Shown here: piece by piece, positions 45,516 through 53,753 of the stretch
How positions within the stretch are numbered: position 1 is the first letter of the stretch
Layout: each line of letters begins with the position of its first letter
Assembly (NCBI RefSeq): GCF_000423605.1
Contig: NZ_AUIH01000004.1
Location: 62,001-126,000, forward strand
DNA: 64,000 bases
DNA from: Saccharospirillum impatiens DSM 12546
Lineage (GTDB): Bacteria > Pseudomonadota > Gammaproteobacteria > Pseudomonadales > Natronospirillaceae
Direction of reading: 5' to 3'
The notes under the pieces: model-generated
Told to the model about the DNA's origin: nothing
Seen by the model: the letters and a program-made list of their open reading frames with translations, nothing else
The model's database searches: none
Position numbers and translations under genes: made by a program

Positions 45516-46658
45516 CTACAACTGGTTCAAAGCGGCGTCGAAATCAGCGATCAAATCGGTCACCGCTTCAATACCAACAGACAGTCGCAGCAGATCATCC
45601 GGTACGGGCGTGCCCTCGCCTTCAATGCTGGCCCGGTGTTCAACCAGGCTTTCGACACCACCCAGCGAGGTGGCGCGTTTCCAAACCTTCAATGTCGCCG
45701 CCACCTGTATGGCCGCTTCTGCCCCGCCCTTAATGCGCACCGACAGCATGCCACCAAAGCCGTTGCGCATTTGCCGGACAGCCACGTCGTGCCCGGCAAA
45801 GCCCGGCAAACCGGGATACAACACCTGCTCCACACTCGGGTGGTCTTGCAGGTGCTCAGCCAGGCGTTGGGCATTGGCTGAGCATTCGCGCACCCGAATG
45901 GCCAGCGTGCGCATGCCACGCAACAGTAAAGCCGCTTCAAATGGCCCCAATACAGCGCCACCCTGGGCTCTTTGCCTGATCAGTCGCTGCCAGAATTCGT
46001 CGTCACGAGCAGTGACCAGCGCACCGGCAATGACATCGGAGTGGCCGTTCAGATACTTGGTTGCCGAATGCATGACAAGATCAGCCCCCAGTACCAGTGG
46101 CTGGGTGTGAATAGGCGTCGCGACGGTAGAATCGACCACCACCCGCGCACCGGCGTCATGAGCGAGGCCGCAGATCGCTTCAATATCCGCGACGGTCCAA
46201 AGCGGGTTGCCCGGCGTTTCCAGCCAGACCAACTCGGTTTTTCCGGGCCTTAGCGCCGCAGCCACGGCACCGGTATCGCTGGTGTCGACAAAACTGACCT
46301 CAATCTGCCATTGTTGAGAAAATTGCTTAAGCCAGTTACGCAGCGACCAGTACATCACTACCGGCGCAATCACATGCACACCAGGCTGCAAGGCCTGAAA
46401 CACCGCGACCGACGCAGCCATGCCAGACGCAAATACCAGGGCATCCGCCCCCTGTTCAAGTTCGGTTAGAACACGCTCTACCGGTTCATATCCCGGGTTG
46501 TCTGCACGCGAATAAATACGCCCCCGGCTATACTGATTATCGGGGTCTCTCTGGTAGGTTGTGCTGTTATGTATGGCAGGGATCAGCGCCCCGGTAGTGG
46601 CGTCGATATCGCCGAAGGCTTGAGCCACCAGAGTTTGTGTCTGGTACGGGTATGGCAT
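45516..46658 (-). CDS. Cys/Met-metabolism PLP-dependent enzyme (cystathionine gamma-synthase-like)
   Basis: A 380-residue fold-type I PLP enzyme of the Cys/Met metabolism family. Schiff-base Lys201 lies in HSATKYLNGHSDV, with the phosphate-binding FASGMAAS and the RIYSRADNP segment near residue 48. The usual YGGT loop is replaced by MYWSLRNW, so it may belong to a divergent branch. The family includes gamma-synthases, gamma-lyases and O-acylhomoserine sulfhydrylases; which applies here is not decidable. It is the last same-strand gene after the cox/suf run, 55 bp from the oxygenase gene, so a sulfur-metabolism link is an inference from position. Confidence 0.85.
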   Translation of the reverse strand: MPYPYQTQTLVAQAFGDIDATTGALIPAIHNSTTYQRDPDNQYSRGRIYSRADNPGYEPVERVLTELEQGADALVFASGMAASVAVFQALQPGVHVIAPVVMYWSLRNWLKQFSQQWQIEVSFVDTSDTGAVAAALRPGKTELVWLETPGNPLWTVADIEAICGLAHDAGARVVVDSTVATPIHTQPLVLGADLVMHSATKYLNGHSDVIAGALVTARDDEFWQRLIRQRAQGGAVLGPFEAALLLRGMRTLAIRVRECSANAQRLAEHLQDHPSVEQVLYPGLPGFAGHDVAVRQMRNGFGGMLSVRIKGGAEAAIQVAATLKVWKRATSLGGVESLVEHRASIEGEGTPVPDDLLRLSVGIEAVTDLIADFDAALNQL

Positions 46659-46713
46659 AGGGTCAATCTCTCATAAACACCATGATGGCCTTCAGTGTAA
46701 CACCACCGACCAA

Positions 46714-47409
46714 TCAGCCCATACTGAATGCCAGCACGCCGTCACCCTGATCACCATGAACCTGAGCATTAAACGACAAGATGATGCGGTCTTTCTGACC
46801 CTGGTACGGCAGGGCCATGTGCTTCAGATGAGAAGGAAACACACACAATACCCCGGGTTCAGGCAGAGAGTCCCAGCTATTGCGCTGAAGATACAGATTG
46901 CCGGAATCCATATAAGCCCCGGCAATCTGTTCCGTTTGCGGGCCATAAAAACGCGTGACCCCATTCAGTGCACCGTATACAGGATGCTCTCGTCTCACTT
47001 CATCGTCATCGGCCTGAACGTAATACACACCGGACCAGGAACAGTTGCCATGACTGTGCACATCGTGAAATGCACCGCCGTTTTGAATCTGAAACCAGGC
47101 ACCCACAACGTTCATGTTCATTCTCAAGGAAGGGCTTTGTTGCCAGAGATCGCCATTCAGTTCAGCGGCCAACTCGAAGACGGTCTGGGAAATAAACTGA
47201 AACAGTTGTTTAAGAACCGGGTCATCGTAGCGAATCAGCAAGTCATCTGAACTGCTAAACACGGATGCATCGCCCGCACCTGCGGATAGCCTTTCCTGCT
47301 GAAACAGGGCAGCCAATACCGGATTTATCGACTGGGCGTCAACATAACGAACTCTCCTGATGGGGGTCGCCCAAAGACTGTCCAGTCCGGATAACGCTTT
47401 ATAGGTCAA
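46714..47409 (-). CDS. TIGR02466-like putative 2-oxoglutarate/Fe(II) oxygenase
   Basis: About 231 residues matching the TIGR02466 family: HDVHSHGNCSWSGVYYVQAD supplies an HxH-type iron motif, later FPSHLKHMALPY gives the distal His, and RIILSFNAQV includes the likely 2-oxoglutarate-binding Arg. The substrate is unknown. A TTG start at 47409 is preferred because AAGGAG lies 6 nt upstream; an ATG at 47430 has no ribosome-binding site. It follows the SufU-like gene by 3 to 24 bp and is on the same strand as the cox operon, suggesting co-transcription. Its contribution to CO oxidation is not known. Confidence 0.82.
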   Translation of the reverse strand: MTYKALSGLDSLWATPIRRVRYVDAQSINPVLAALFQQERLSAGAGDASVFSSSDDLLIRYDDPVLKQLFQFISQTVFELAAELNGDLWQQSPSLRMNMNVVGAWFQIQNGGAFHDVHSHGNCSWSGVYYVQADDDEVRREHPVYGALNGVTRFYGPQTEQIAGAYMDSGNLYLQRNSWDSLPEPGVLCVFPSHLKHMALPYQGQKDRIILSFNAQVHGDQGDGVLAFSMG

Positions 47410-47433
47410 CGACGACTCCTTCGGGGACATTCA

Positions 47434-47850
47434 TTAAGACACCGCATCAGCCAGGGCCACCCAGCTGAGTAAAACACATCGCTGACGAGCCGAATGCTTT
47501 CGAACTGCGTCAAGAGGTTGCAGCAGCTCAGCCGGCACCTGATCAGTTTGCCCCAGCGTCCAGGCATTCATGCGATCACACAGTTCCCGAACGGCTTGCC
47601 GACTTTGCCCGGTCACCACTTCAGTCATCATGGACGCCGAAGCCATACATACCGAGCAACCGCGACCGTGGAAACAAACCCGCCTTAGGGTATCACCCGC
47701 AAAGCAAACACCAATTTCCAGGTCATCTCCACAGCGGGGGTTACTGCCACGCCGAACCAAATCAGCGTTGCTAAGGTCGCCTTTGTTTCTGGGATGCCGG
47801 TAGTGATCCATCAGGACTTCACGGTAAAGCGATGTATCAGTCATAGCCAT
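47434..47850 (-). CDS. sufU: SufU-like Fe-S/sulfur-transfer scaffold
   Basis: A 138-residue NifU/IscU-fold protein with the SufU pattern: Cys40 in NPRCGDD with Asp42, Cys65 in GRGCSVCMASASMM, and Cys125 near the C-terminus (ARQRCVLLSW). These equal the Cys41, Asp43, Cys66, Cys128 zinc and sulfur-relay set of B. subtilis SufU, a sulfur acceptor for SufS. It begins 8 bp after sufS with a GAGGAGG site, so the pair is coupled. Possible roles are relaying sulfur to the MoCo of CO dehydrogenase or supplying 2Fe-2S clusters to CoxS. Confidence 0.88.
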   Translation of the reverse strand: MAMTDTSLYREVLMDHYRHPRNKGDLSNADLVRRGSNPRCGDDLEIGVCFAGDTLRRVCFHGRGCSVCMASASMMTEVVTGQSRQAVRELCDRMNAWTLGQTDQVPAELLQPLDAVRKHSARQRCVLLSWVALADAVS

Positions 47851-47858
47851 GGTCCTCC

Positions 47859-49085
47859 TCAGGCAAACATCATTCGGGCGCGTTCAACAGCACCGACCAG
47901 TGCTTCGACGTCGTCAAGCGTGTTGTAGGGTGCAAAACTGGCCCGGGCAGTTGCGGCCACATTGAAATGCTGCATCAACGGCTGGCAGCAATGGTGTCCG
48001 GCTCTAATAGCGACGCCCTCCTCGCCGGCAATTTGCCCCAAATCGTGAGGGTGAACACCGTCAATATTGAACGACACGATGCCGGTACCCTCACGGGACA
48101 ATGCAGACGAATAAACACTCACCCCAGGCAGGCGCTGTAAGCGATCGATGGCCGCATTCGCCAAACCTTGTGAATGAGCGTGCAAGTCCTTCAGTTCAAA
48201 TTCGTTTAGAAACCGAATGGCAGCCGCCAGGCCGACCGCGCCCGCCAGATTGGGAGACCCTGCTTCCAATTTCGCCGGTAACCCGGACCATTGACTGTGC
48301 CGCTCGCCCACCCAATCGACCATGCCTCCTCCAAGCAATAAAGGATCGGTCTGTTCAAGCAAGGCAGTGCGACCATACAAAACCCCGATACCGGTCGGCC
48401 CGTAGAGTTTGTGACCCGACATCACCAAAAAATCACAATCCAGCTGTGCCACATCCAATTCGATGTGGCCGGCTGCCTGGCAGGCATCAACCAATACCAC
48501 AATGCCGTGCCGGTGAGCGCGTTTGATCAGGTCCGCAACGGGTTGAATGCTGCCCGTCACATTCGACACCAGACTGATCGCAATTAACCCGGTCTCATCA
48601 CTGAACAGCGATTCACAGGCGTTCAAATCGAGCGCACCATCGGCTTGCAATTCAATGATCCCCAAGCGAGCACCCTGCTCATTGCAGACGGCTTGCCAGG
48701 GCAAATAGTTGGAATGATGTTCCAGCCGACTGACCCAGGCTGCCTTGGCCGGACCCAGCTGATGGCTGGCCCAGCCACGGGCAACCAGGTTAATTGACTC
48801 GGTGGCTGAGCGGGTGAAAATAATCTCACGCGGGGTGTCGGCTCCGATGAAAGCAGCAACCGTCTCACGGGCTTGCTCATAGAGGTCACTGGCGGCCTCA
48901 GCCAGTGGATACAGCCCCCGGTGCACCGGGCCATAGGTCTTCCGGTAGCAGTCCGTCATGGCATCGATAACGACTTCCGGCTTCTGCGTGGTCGCCGCAT
49001 TGTCGAGATAATGCAGATTGGCGGGCTCTGCACACACTAGCGGAAACGCCTGCATAAACTCCGCCACACCCAACTTCGCTGTCAT
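47859..49085 (-). CDS. sufS: Cysteine desulfurase, SufS type
   Basis: A 408-residue PLP enzyme that removes sulfur from cysteine to make a protein persulfide. Schiff-base Lys226 in MSGHKLYGPTGIG is at the same position as in E. coli SufS, and the catalytic Cys366 lies in RAGHHCCQPLM; the extra Cys next to it is unusual. It overlaps the xdhC/coxI gene by 4 bp (ATGA) and is followed by the SufU-like gene, which embeds it in the cox operon instead of a general suf operon. The inference is a dedicated sulfur source for CO dehydrogenase maturation. Confidence 0.93.
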   Translation of the reverse strand: MTAKLGVAEFMQAFPLVCAEPANLHYLDNAATTQKPEVVIDAMTDCYRKTYGPVHRGLYPLAEAASDLYEQARETVAAFIGADTPREIIFTRSATESINLVARGWASHQLGPAKAAWVSRLEHHSNYLPWQAVCNEQGARLGIIELQADGALDLNACESLFSDETGLIAISLVSNVTGSIQPVADLIKRAHRHGIVVLVDACQAAGHIELDVAQLDCDFLVMSGHKLYGPTGIGVLYGRTALLEQTDPLLLGGGMVDWVGERHSQWSGLPAKLEAGSPNLAGAVGLAAAIRFLNEFELKDLHAHSQGLANAAIDRLQRLPGVSVYSSALSREGTGIVSFNIDGVHPHDLGQIAGEEGVAIRAGHHCCQPLMQHFNVAATARASFAPYNTLDDVEALVGAVERARMMFA

Positions 49086-49933
49086 GGCCGCCGACTCAAC
49101 TTAACCGGTTCCGACGCAGCCCGGGTAGCGGCTTCAGCATCTTCCAACGCCAGTTTCTGCTTCATGGGCAGCCCGGTTCCCCGACGCCGGATCATGACGA
49201 TTTCAGAGACAACGCACAGCGCAATTTCCTCTGGTAGCCGGGGGCCCAAGTCCAAACCGGAAGGCGCGATGACCCGCTCCAGCTCGTCATCGGAAAATCC
49301 TTCCTGGCGCAAGTAGTCCATCACCAATCGTGACCGTTTGCGACTGGCGATCAGGGCTATGTAGGTAGCTTTCGATGCCAGGGCGCGCTTCATCGATTCG
49401 TGATCACCCTTGTGCTGGGTGGCAATGACTACGAAGTCGTTTTCAGCAGGTGTCAACTGATCATAATCCAGATCATCGGTGATCAACTGATGCGCATTCG
49501 GGTATCGCTCCCAGTCAACGATGGGGTCGTTGACCACCACATCGAGCCCCATCAGATCGCCCAGTATGCACAGGGTTTCCGCCACCCGGCCATGGCCCAT
49601 GATCCACAGCCTGGGTTTGGGCAACACCGGCTCGACATAGACCCGCATATGACCACCACAAGGCATGCCGGCGCCGAGCATTTCATCATCGAGGTCAATG
49701 TCGATGATCTGGGAGTCGCCATTGCTCAGACAGTTCAGCGCCACATCACAGGCCGTAGACTCGGCACAGCCGCCCCCAACCCAGCCGGCGATGACCCGCC
49801 CGCTGGCATCGATAACAGCCTTTGATCCGGTTTTGGCAGAAACCGAGCCCCGTGTTTCAACCACGGTCGCCACAGCGTGTGCCTCGCCTTTTGTTCGCAA
49901 CTGGTTCAGTACCTCAAGTATTTCCTGAGCCAT
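49082..49933 (-). CDS. coxI: XdhC/CoxI family maturation protein
   Basis: A 283-residue XdhC-type protein: an N-terminal XdhC/CoxI domain (ATVVETRGSVSAKTGSKAVI, GWVGGGCAES) and a C-terminal Rossmann-type part (PRLWIMGHGRVAETL; VIATQHKGDHESM; LGPRLPEEIAL). Relatives bind the molybdenum cofactor and help insert it, with sulfuration, into xanthine-oxidase-type enzymes. The ATG at 49933 has AAGG upstream; the frame to 50131 runs inside mocA. It overlaps mocA by 20 bp and sufS by 4 bp, so sulfur donor and cofactor carrier are coupled. Confidence 0.88.
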   Translation of the reverse strand: MAQEILEVLNQLRTKGEAHAVATVVETRGSVSAKTGSKAVIDASGRVIAGWVGGGCAESTACDVALNCLSNGDSQIIDIDLDDEMLGAGMPCGGHMRVYVEPVLPKPRLWIMGHGRVAETLCILGDLMGLDVVVNDPIVDWERYPNAHQLITDDLDYDQLTPAENDFVVIATQHKGDHESMKRALASKATYIALIASRKRSRLVMDYLRQEGFSDDELERVIAPSGLDLGPRLPEEIALCVVSEIVMIRRRGTGLPMKQKLALEDAEAATRAASEPVKLSRRP

Positions 49934-50588
49934 TTCGGTTACCTTTTTCCCAAGCCGGTGTTGATTCCGGGTTTGCTGGTACTGTGTCTGCCCGGTGAAG
50001 GCGGCTACAGACTTGTTCGTAAGCTTCGGGTGTATCCATATCAACGACGACATGGTCGTTCGACATCGCCAGCGTGCTGATCTGTTCCGGGTGCTTTTCG
50101 AGCAATCGCCGGCACCCGAGGTTGGTCTCACCCTTTACTATGGTTTCGCAGTGCTCACTGGCCAGCAGAATCGGATTACCACGCTGGCCCTGCCAGGTCG
50201 GCACCAGAATTGAACCCCGGGTGCGGTTTGCAAAGCCATCGATCAGCTCATTGAGATCCTGTGGTGTCAGCAATGGCTGGTCGGTCAGGCAAATCATCAC
50301 GCCGTCGCACGCCCCGGTAATCGCGCTGAGCCCGGCATGCACCGAGGTCATTTGCCCGACCTGATAATCGGGGTTGTATACGGTTTCTACCGCCAGACCA
50401 GACAGTACTTCCCGGGCCTTGTCGGCTTCATGGCCGAGCACCACAATCAGTCTGCTGACGTCAGCGCCCTGCACGGTCTCCACCGTGCGGCGCAGCAGTG
50501 GCTTACCCTGCATCGGCAACAGTAGCTTGTTGCGATCCCCCATGCGCCGCGATTCACCGGCCGCCAACACAATGGCCACAATGCGCAT
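49914..50588 (-). CDS. mocA: MobA-like NTP transferase (MocA-type molybdenum cofactor nucleotidyltransferase)
   Basis: A 224-residue NTP-transferase-fold protein of the COG2068 group with the N-terminal nucleotide-binding signature IVLAAGESRRMGDRNKLLLP and CLTDQPLL. MocA attaches CMP to molybdopterin, producing the cytosine dinucleotide form (MCD) used by aerobic CO dehydrogenase; MobA makes the GMP form instead. MCD is the expected cofactor here, but the sequence alone does not prove CTP specificity. It overlaps the coxF stop by 1 nt and xdhC by 20 bp. Confidence 0.86.
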   Translation of the reverse strand: MRIVAIVLAAGESRRMGDRNKLLLPMQGKPLLRRTVETVQGADVSRLIVVLGHEADKAREVLSGLAVETVYNPDYQVGQMTSVHAGLSAITGACDGVMICLTDQPLLTPQDLNELIDGFANRTRGSILVPTWQGQRGNPILLASEHCETIVKGETNLGCRRLLEKHPEQISTLAMSNDHVVVDMDTPEAYEQVCSRLHRADTVPANPESTPAWEKGNRNGSGNT

Positions 50589-51589
50589 TACACGGCCTCG
50601 GAGGTCATGTAATCAGCGGGCGAGGTATCAAACTTGCGCTGGCAGCCGGCACAACAGAAATAATAGGGTTCGCCCCGGTACTCACTGCGATACCGGGCAC
50701 CGTCCAAATCAACCGTCATACCGCAAATCGGATCGATCGCAACCGCCCCGGATTCAGCCGGTGCGCCTGCCGTCGCCGCTGCAACCGGCAGGTCAATCTC
50801 GCCGCTGCGGCGCGCCTGAACCAGCGCTGCCAATACAGACAGGGCTATTTCCTCCGGTGTTCTGGCGCCAATCTCAATACCGGCGGGTGATCGAATGGCG
50901 GTAACCGCGGCTGTATTCTGGCCACGGTCGAGCAGATAGTCCCGCATCCGCTGTGCCTTTTTCTCGCTGGCGACAAACGCCAGCCACTGAGTACCGGTAG
51001 CCAGGGCTGCCTCGAGGCCTGCCTCGTCTTTTTTGCCCTGTGTCGCCACCACAACATACTGGCTGGCTGCCGCCGACAAGGCCGACAAATCCAGGCTGTC
51101 CAGTTGCCGGGCCGCACCGGCTACCGGTTCGGAATAACCGTCCGGTCGGGCCAGTGTGACCGAAAAACCAACGCGGCTGGCCAGATCCACCAGCGCCTGC
51201 GCCACCGGTGAAACTCCAATGACGAGCAAACCCGGCCGGGCGACGACCGGCTCAATGAAGATATCCAGAACGCCACCGCTGTAGCAGCTCATCCCGAAAA
51301 CCTGAACGCCCTCCTCAGCTTGAGCCTCCTTATCGGGCGCGATTCGAATCAGCCGGGCCTCGCCATCGGCCAGTGCCTGTCTGACTGTTTTTAACACGGC
51401 CGGTTGGGCACAGCCTCCGCCCACCCAGCCCTGAATGGTCCCGTCGGCCTGCACAATCGCTTTTGCCCCCGCTTTGGCTGAGGTGGATTGTTCGGTGCGC
51501 ACGACAGTCGCCAGCGCAAAAGGCACACCTGCCGCCTTCAATTCACTGGCTTTTTGCAGTATCTGTTCGGAATCCATAACACCGCTCAT
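50588..51589 (-). CDS. coxF: XdhC-YHS fusion protein (CoxF-like)
   Basis: A 333-residue two-domain protein. Residues 1-275 are XdhC/CoxI-like (ALATVVRTEQSTSAKAGAKA, GWVGGGCAQPAVL, LLVIGVSPVAQALVDLA). The C-terminal part is a YHS domain (about 285-328; DPICGMTVDLDGARYRS and YYFCCAGCQRKFDTSPADY), a small metal-binding module also seen in copper ATPases. CoxF is thought to work in Cu(I) insertion into the CuSMo cluster; the metal-binding tail fits this. AAGGAG precedes the ATG. The mocA gene starts at its stop codon. Confidence 0.88.
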   Translation of the reverse strand: MSGVMDSEQILQKASELKAAGVPFALATVVRTEQSTSAKAGAKAIVQADGTIQGWVGGGCAQPAVLKTVRQALADGEARLIRIAPDKEAQAEEGVQVFGMSCYSGGVLDIFIEPVVARPGLLVIGVSPVAQALVDLASRVGFSVTLARPDGYSEPVAGAARQLDSLDLSALSAAASQYVVVATQGKKDEAGLEAALATGTQWLAFVASEKKAQRMRDYLLDRGQNTAAVTAIRSPAGIEIGARTPEEIALSVLAALVQARRSGEIDLPVAAATAGAPAESGAVAIDPICGMTVDLDGARYRSEYRGEPYYFCCAGCQRKFDTSPADYMTSEAV

Positions 51590-51663
51590 GGTGTGTACTC
51601 CTTAGGGTTGGAGAGATCTGCTGGCACCCTGGGCACGATATCCGGCCTCCCCTGATTGTTTGA

Positions 51664-52842
51664 CTAACTCAGTAACTCGGTTTCAAGCGCCAGCAAACTC
51701 TGTAGATTGTGGGCCGGTGCAAAGACATCCAGAAATGGCAACGCCGCCTGCATGCCAGTGGCGACCGGTAAATAGCTGTCACGCCCCAGCAAGGGGTTCA
51801 GCCAGATCACCTTTTGGGCACGACGCTGAATCTGGCGCAGCGACTGTGCGAGCACCCCGGGTTCGCCGGTGTCATAGCCGTCGCTGACAATCATCACCTG
51901 GGTTCGGCGACTGATTAGCCGGCGCCCATAGCGCTGGTTGAATTCAACCAGGCAATCACCGATTCGAGTGCCGCCCGACCAGCCCTGGGACATCAGCGCC
52001 AGCTTCTCGCGCATGCGCACTGAATCCGATTCGATCAGCGCCCGGGTGACGTGCACCAGTTGGGTATGCACCACAAATACCTCAGCCTGTTTGAACGCCC
52101 CGGTCAGACACCGTGCAAACCGCAAAAAAAAGGTGCTGTACAGACTCATCGAGCGACTGACATCCAGAATCACCACCATGCGCGGTAACATCCGTTTTGA
52201 CTGCTGATAAGACAGGTCCAGCGGCATACCGCCATACTTCAAACTGTTGCGCAGCGTCCGTCGCATATGCAAGCGCCGCCCCTGACGCGACACCCGCTGG
52301 CGTCGCGACTGTACCCGACGCATGCGCCGCGCCATGCGTTGAATCAACTGTTCCATCTCGCGTTGCTGATCGTCATGCACCAAAAACCGAAAATCAGTCG
52401 TGGCGTTGATGGCCTGACGGCTAGCGCCGCCTTTGCTGCCGCCACCGGGCAGATCATTGTCTTCGCCCTCACCCGCCTGCTCTGCCGCCTGGGGAGTCGA
52501 CCCACCCGGGCCCCCTGAACCGCTGGTTTCGCTCTGGCGATCAATCTTCCGACTGGCGCTGGCACGGACCTCAACCTTGCGATTGGCTTTTCGCCAGTAG
52601 GCATCGAACAGGTCGTCAAAGCGTCGCCAGTCTGTCGCCCCACTGCACAACAGAGCGCGCAAGCCCCAGCGCAGGCGGCGCGGTTCCATCAACAGGCCCT
52701 GCCTGGCCAGCCGCAGGGCGTCCAGCTCTTCGGGCACACCAATGTGAAAATCATTGGCGTTGAGGAAGCGCAAAAATCCGACCAGACGATGAACCACTGC
52801 TTCACCGCCTGTATCCGTTGAGGGCGACCCGAGCGTTTGCAT
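51664..52842 (-). CDS. coxE: VWA-domain protein CoxE
   Basis: A 392-residue protein with an N-terminal helical CoxE-type region (about 1-110), a basic and Gly/Ser-rich middle and a C-terminal von Willebrand A domain carrying the MIDAS-like VVILDVSRSMSLYS and VMIVSDGYDTGEPG. In Oligotropha, CoxE acts with CoxF in copper insertion, and MoxR-VWA pairs usually work as AAA+-adaptor systems. The ATG at 52842 shares one base with the coxD stop (TGATG), so the two are coupled. Confidence 0.9.
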   Translation of the reverse strand: MQTLGSPSTDTGGEAVVHRLVGFLRFLNANDFHIGVPEELDALRLARQGLLMEPRRLRWGLRALLCSGATDWRRFDDLFDAYWRKANRKVEVRASASRKIDRQSETSGSGGPGGSTPQAAEQAGEGEDNDLPGGGSKGGASRQAINATTDFRFLVHDDQQREMEQLIQRMARRMRRVQSRRQRVSRQGRRLHMRRTLRNSLKYGGMPLDLSYQQSKRMLPRMVVILDVSRSMSLYSTFFLRFARCLTGAFKQAEVFVVHTQLVHVTRALIESDSVRMREKLALMSQGWSGGTRIGDCLVEFNQRYGRRLISRRTQVMIVSDGYDTGEPGVLAQSLRQIQRRAQKVIWLNPLLGRDSYLPVATGMQAALPFLDVFAPAHNLQSLLALETELLS

Positions 52843-53729
52843 CAACCGGCTCTCGCCACCAGCCGGGCGGATACCACAGCATCGACAGCCGCCCGGTCTT
52901 CACGCGTTTTCAGCAAGCAGACCAGGGAATCCATGATTCGTTCCGGGTCATCCTGTAAATCGCTGACGTCCAGACTGACCAGTGCTGCCGCCCAGTCGAG
53001 TGTCTCGGCGATACCCGGGTTCTTGCGCAATTCGAGGGTGCGCAACTGCTGTACGTATTCGACGATCTGGCCAGCCAGATGCTGCCCAATGTCCGGCAGC
53101 CGGCTGTTGATGATGCGCAGTTCCTTGTCAAAACTCGGATAGTCGCAAAAGTGGTAAAGACACCGTCGGCGCAACGCATCGCTTAATTCGCGAGTGCCGT
53201 TTGAGGTCAGAATCACATGGGGAATCGTGGTCGCTGTAATGGTGCCCAACTCTGGAATACTGATTTGAAAGTCTGATAGGACTTCCAGCAAGAAGGCTTC
53301 AAACTCTTCGTCAGCACGGTCGATTTCATCGACCAGTAACACCGGCGAAACCGGCTGGGTGATGGCTTGCAGCAAGGGGCGCTTCAGCAAATAGCGTTCA
53401 CTGAAAATGTGTTGCTCCGCTTCGGTGGCTGAGCGCTGCTGGTTTTCGGCCATTTTCATCGCCAGTAACTGATGCTGATAATTCCACTCGTAAATGGCGG
53501 TGTTGACGTCCAGGCCTTCATAACATTGCAAGCGGATCAGCGGGCACTGGTATACCGTCGCCAACGCCTTGGCGACTTCGGTTTTGCCAACACCTGCATC
53601 ACCTTCCAGCAACAACGGGCGTTGCAGCGTGGACATCAGCAACAGACTCGCCGCCAGGTCGGAGTCGCCAATGTAGCCAACCTGTTTCAATTGCTGCTGA
53701 AACCGGACGACCTCTGACACCTCACTCAT
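52842..53729 (-). CDS. coxD: MoxR-type AAA+ ATPase CoxD
   Basis: A 295-residue AAA+ ATPase of the MoxR branch with Walker A LLLEGDAGVGKTEVAKAL (about residues 36-53), Walker B PVLLVDEIDRADEEF and sensor region VILTSNGTRELSDALRRR. CoxD is the chaperone-like ATPase needed for sulfuration of the molybdenum in CO dehydrogenase. It lies 24 bp after coxG and overlaps coxE, forming the usual coxG-D-E cassette. It is predicted to act at the cytoplasmic face of the membrane. Confidence 0.93.
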   Translation of the reverse strand: MSEVSEVVRFQQQLKQVGYIGDSDLAASLLLMSTLQRPLLLEGDAGVGKTEVAKALATVYQCPLIRLQCYEGLDVNTAIYEWNYQHQLLAMKMAENQQRSATEAEQHIFSERYLLKRPLLQAITQPVSPVLLVDEIDRADEEFEAFLLEVLSDFQISIPELGTITATTIPHVILTSNGTRELSDALRRRCLYHFCDYPSFDKELRIINSRLPDIGQHLAGQIVEYVQQLRTLELRKNPGIAETLDWAAALVSLDVSDLQDDPERIMDSLVCLLKTREDRAAVDAVVSARLVARAG

Positions 53730-53753
53730 AGCATTGCTCCTGCCTCAGGCGGC

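Noticed and set aside
44833-46110. Plus-strand open frame of about 425 codons spanning the EAL-HDOD and PLP genes
   Set aside because: It runs antisense through two well-supported genes and their intergenic hairpin. No family features.
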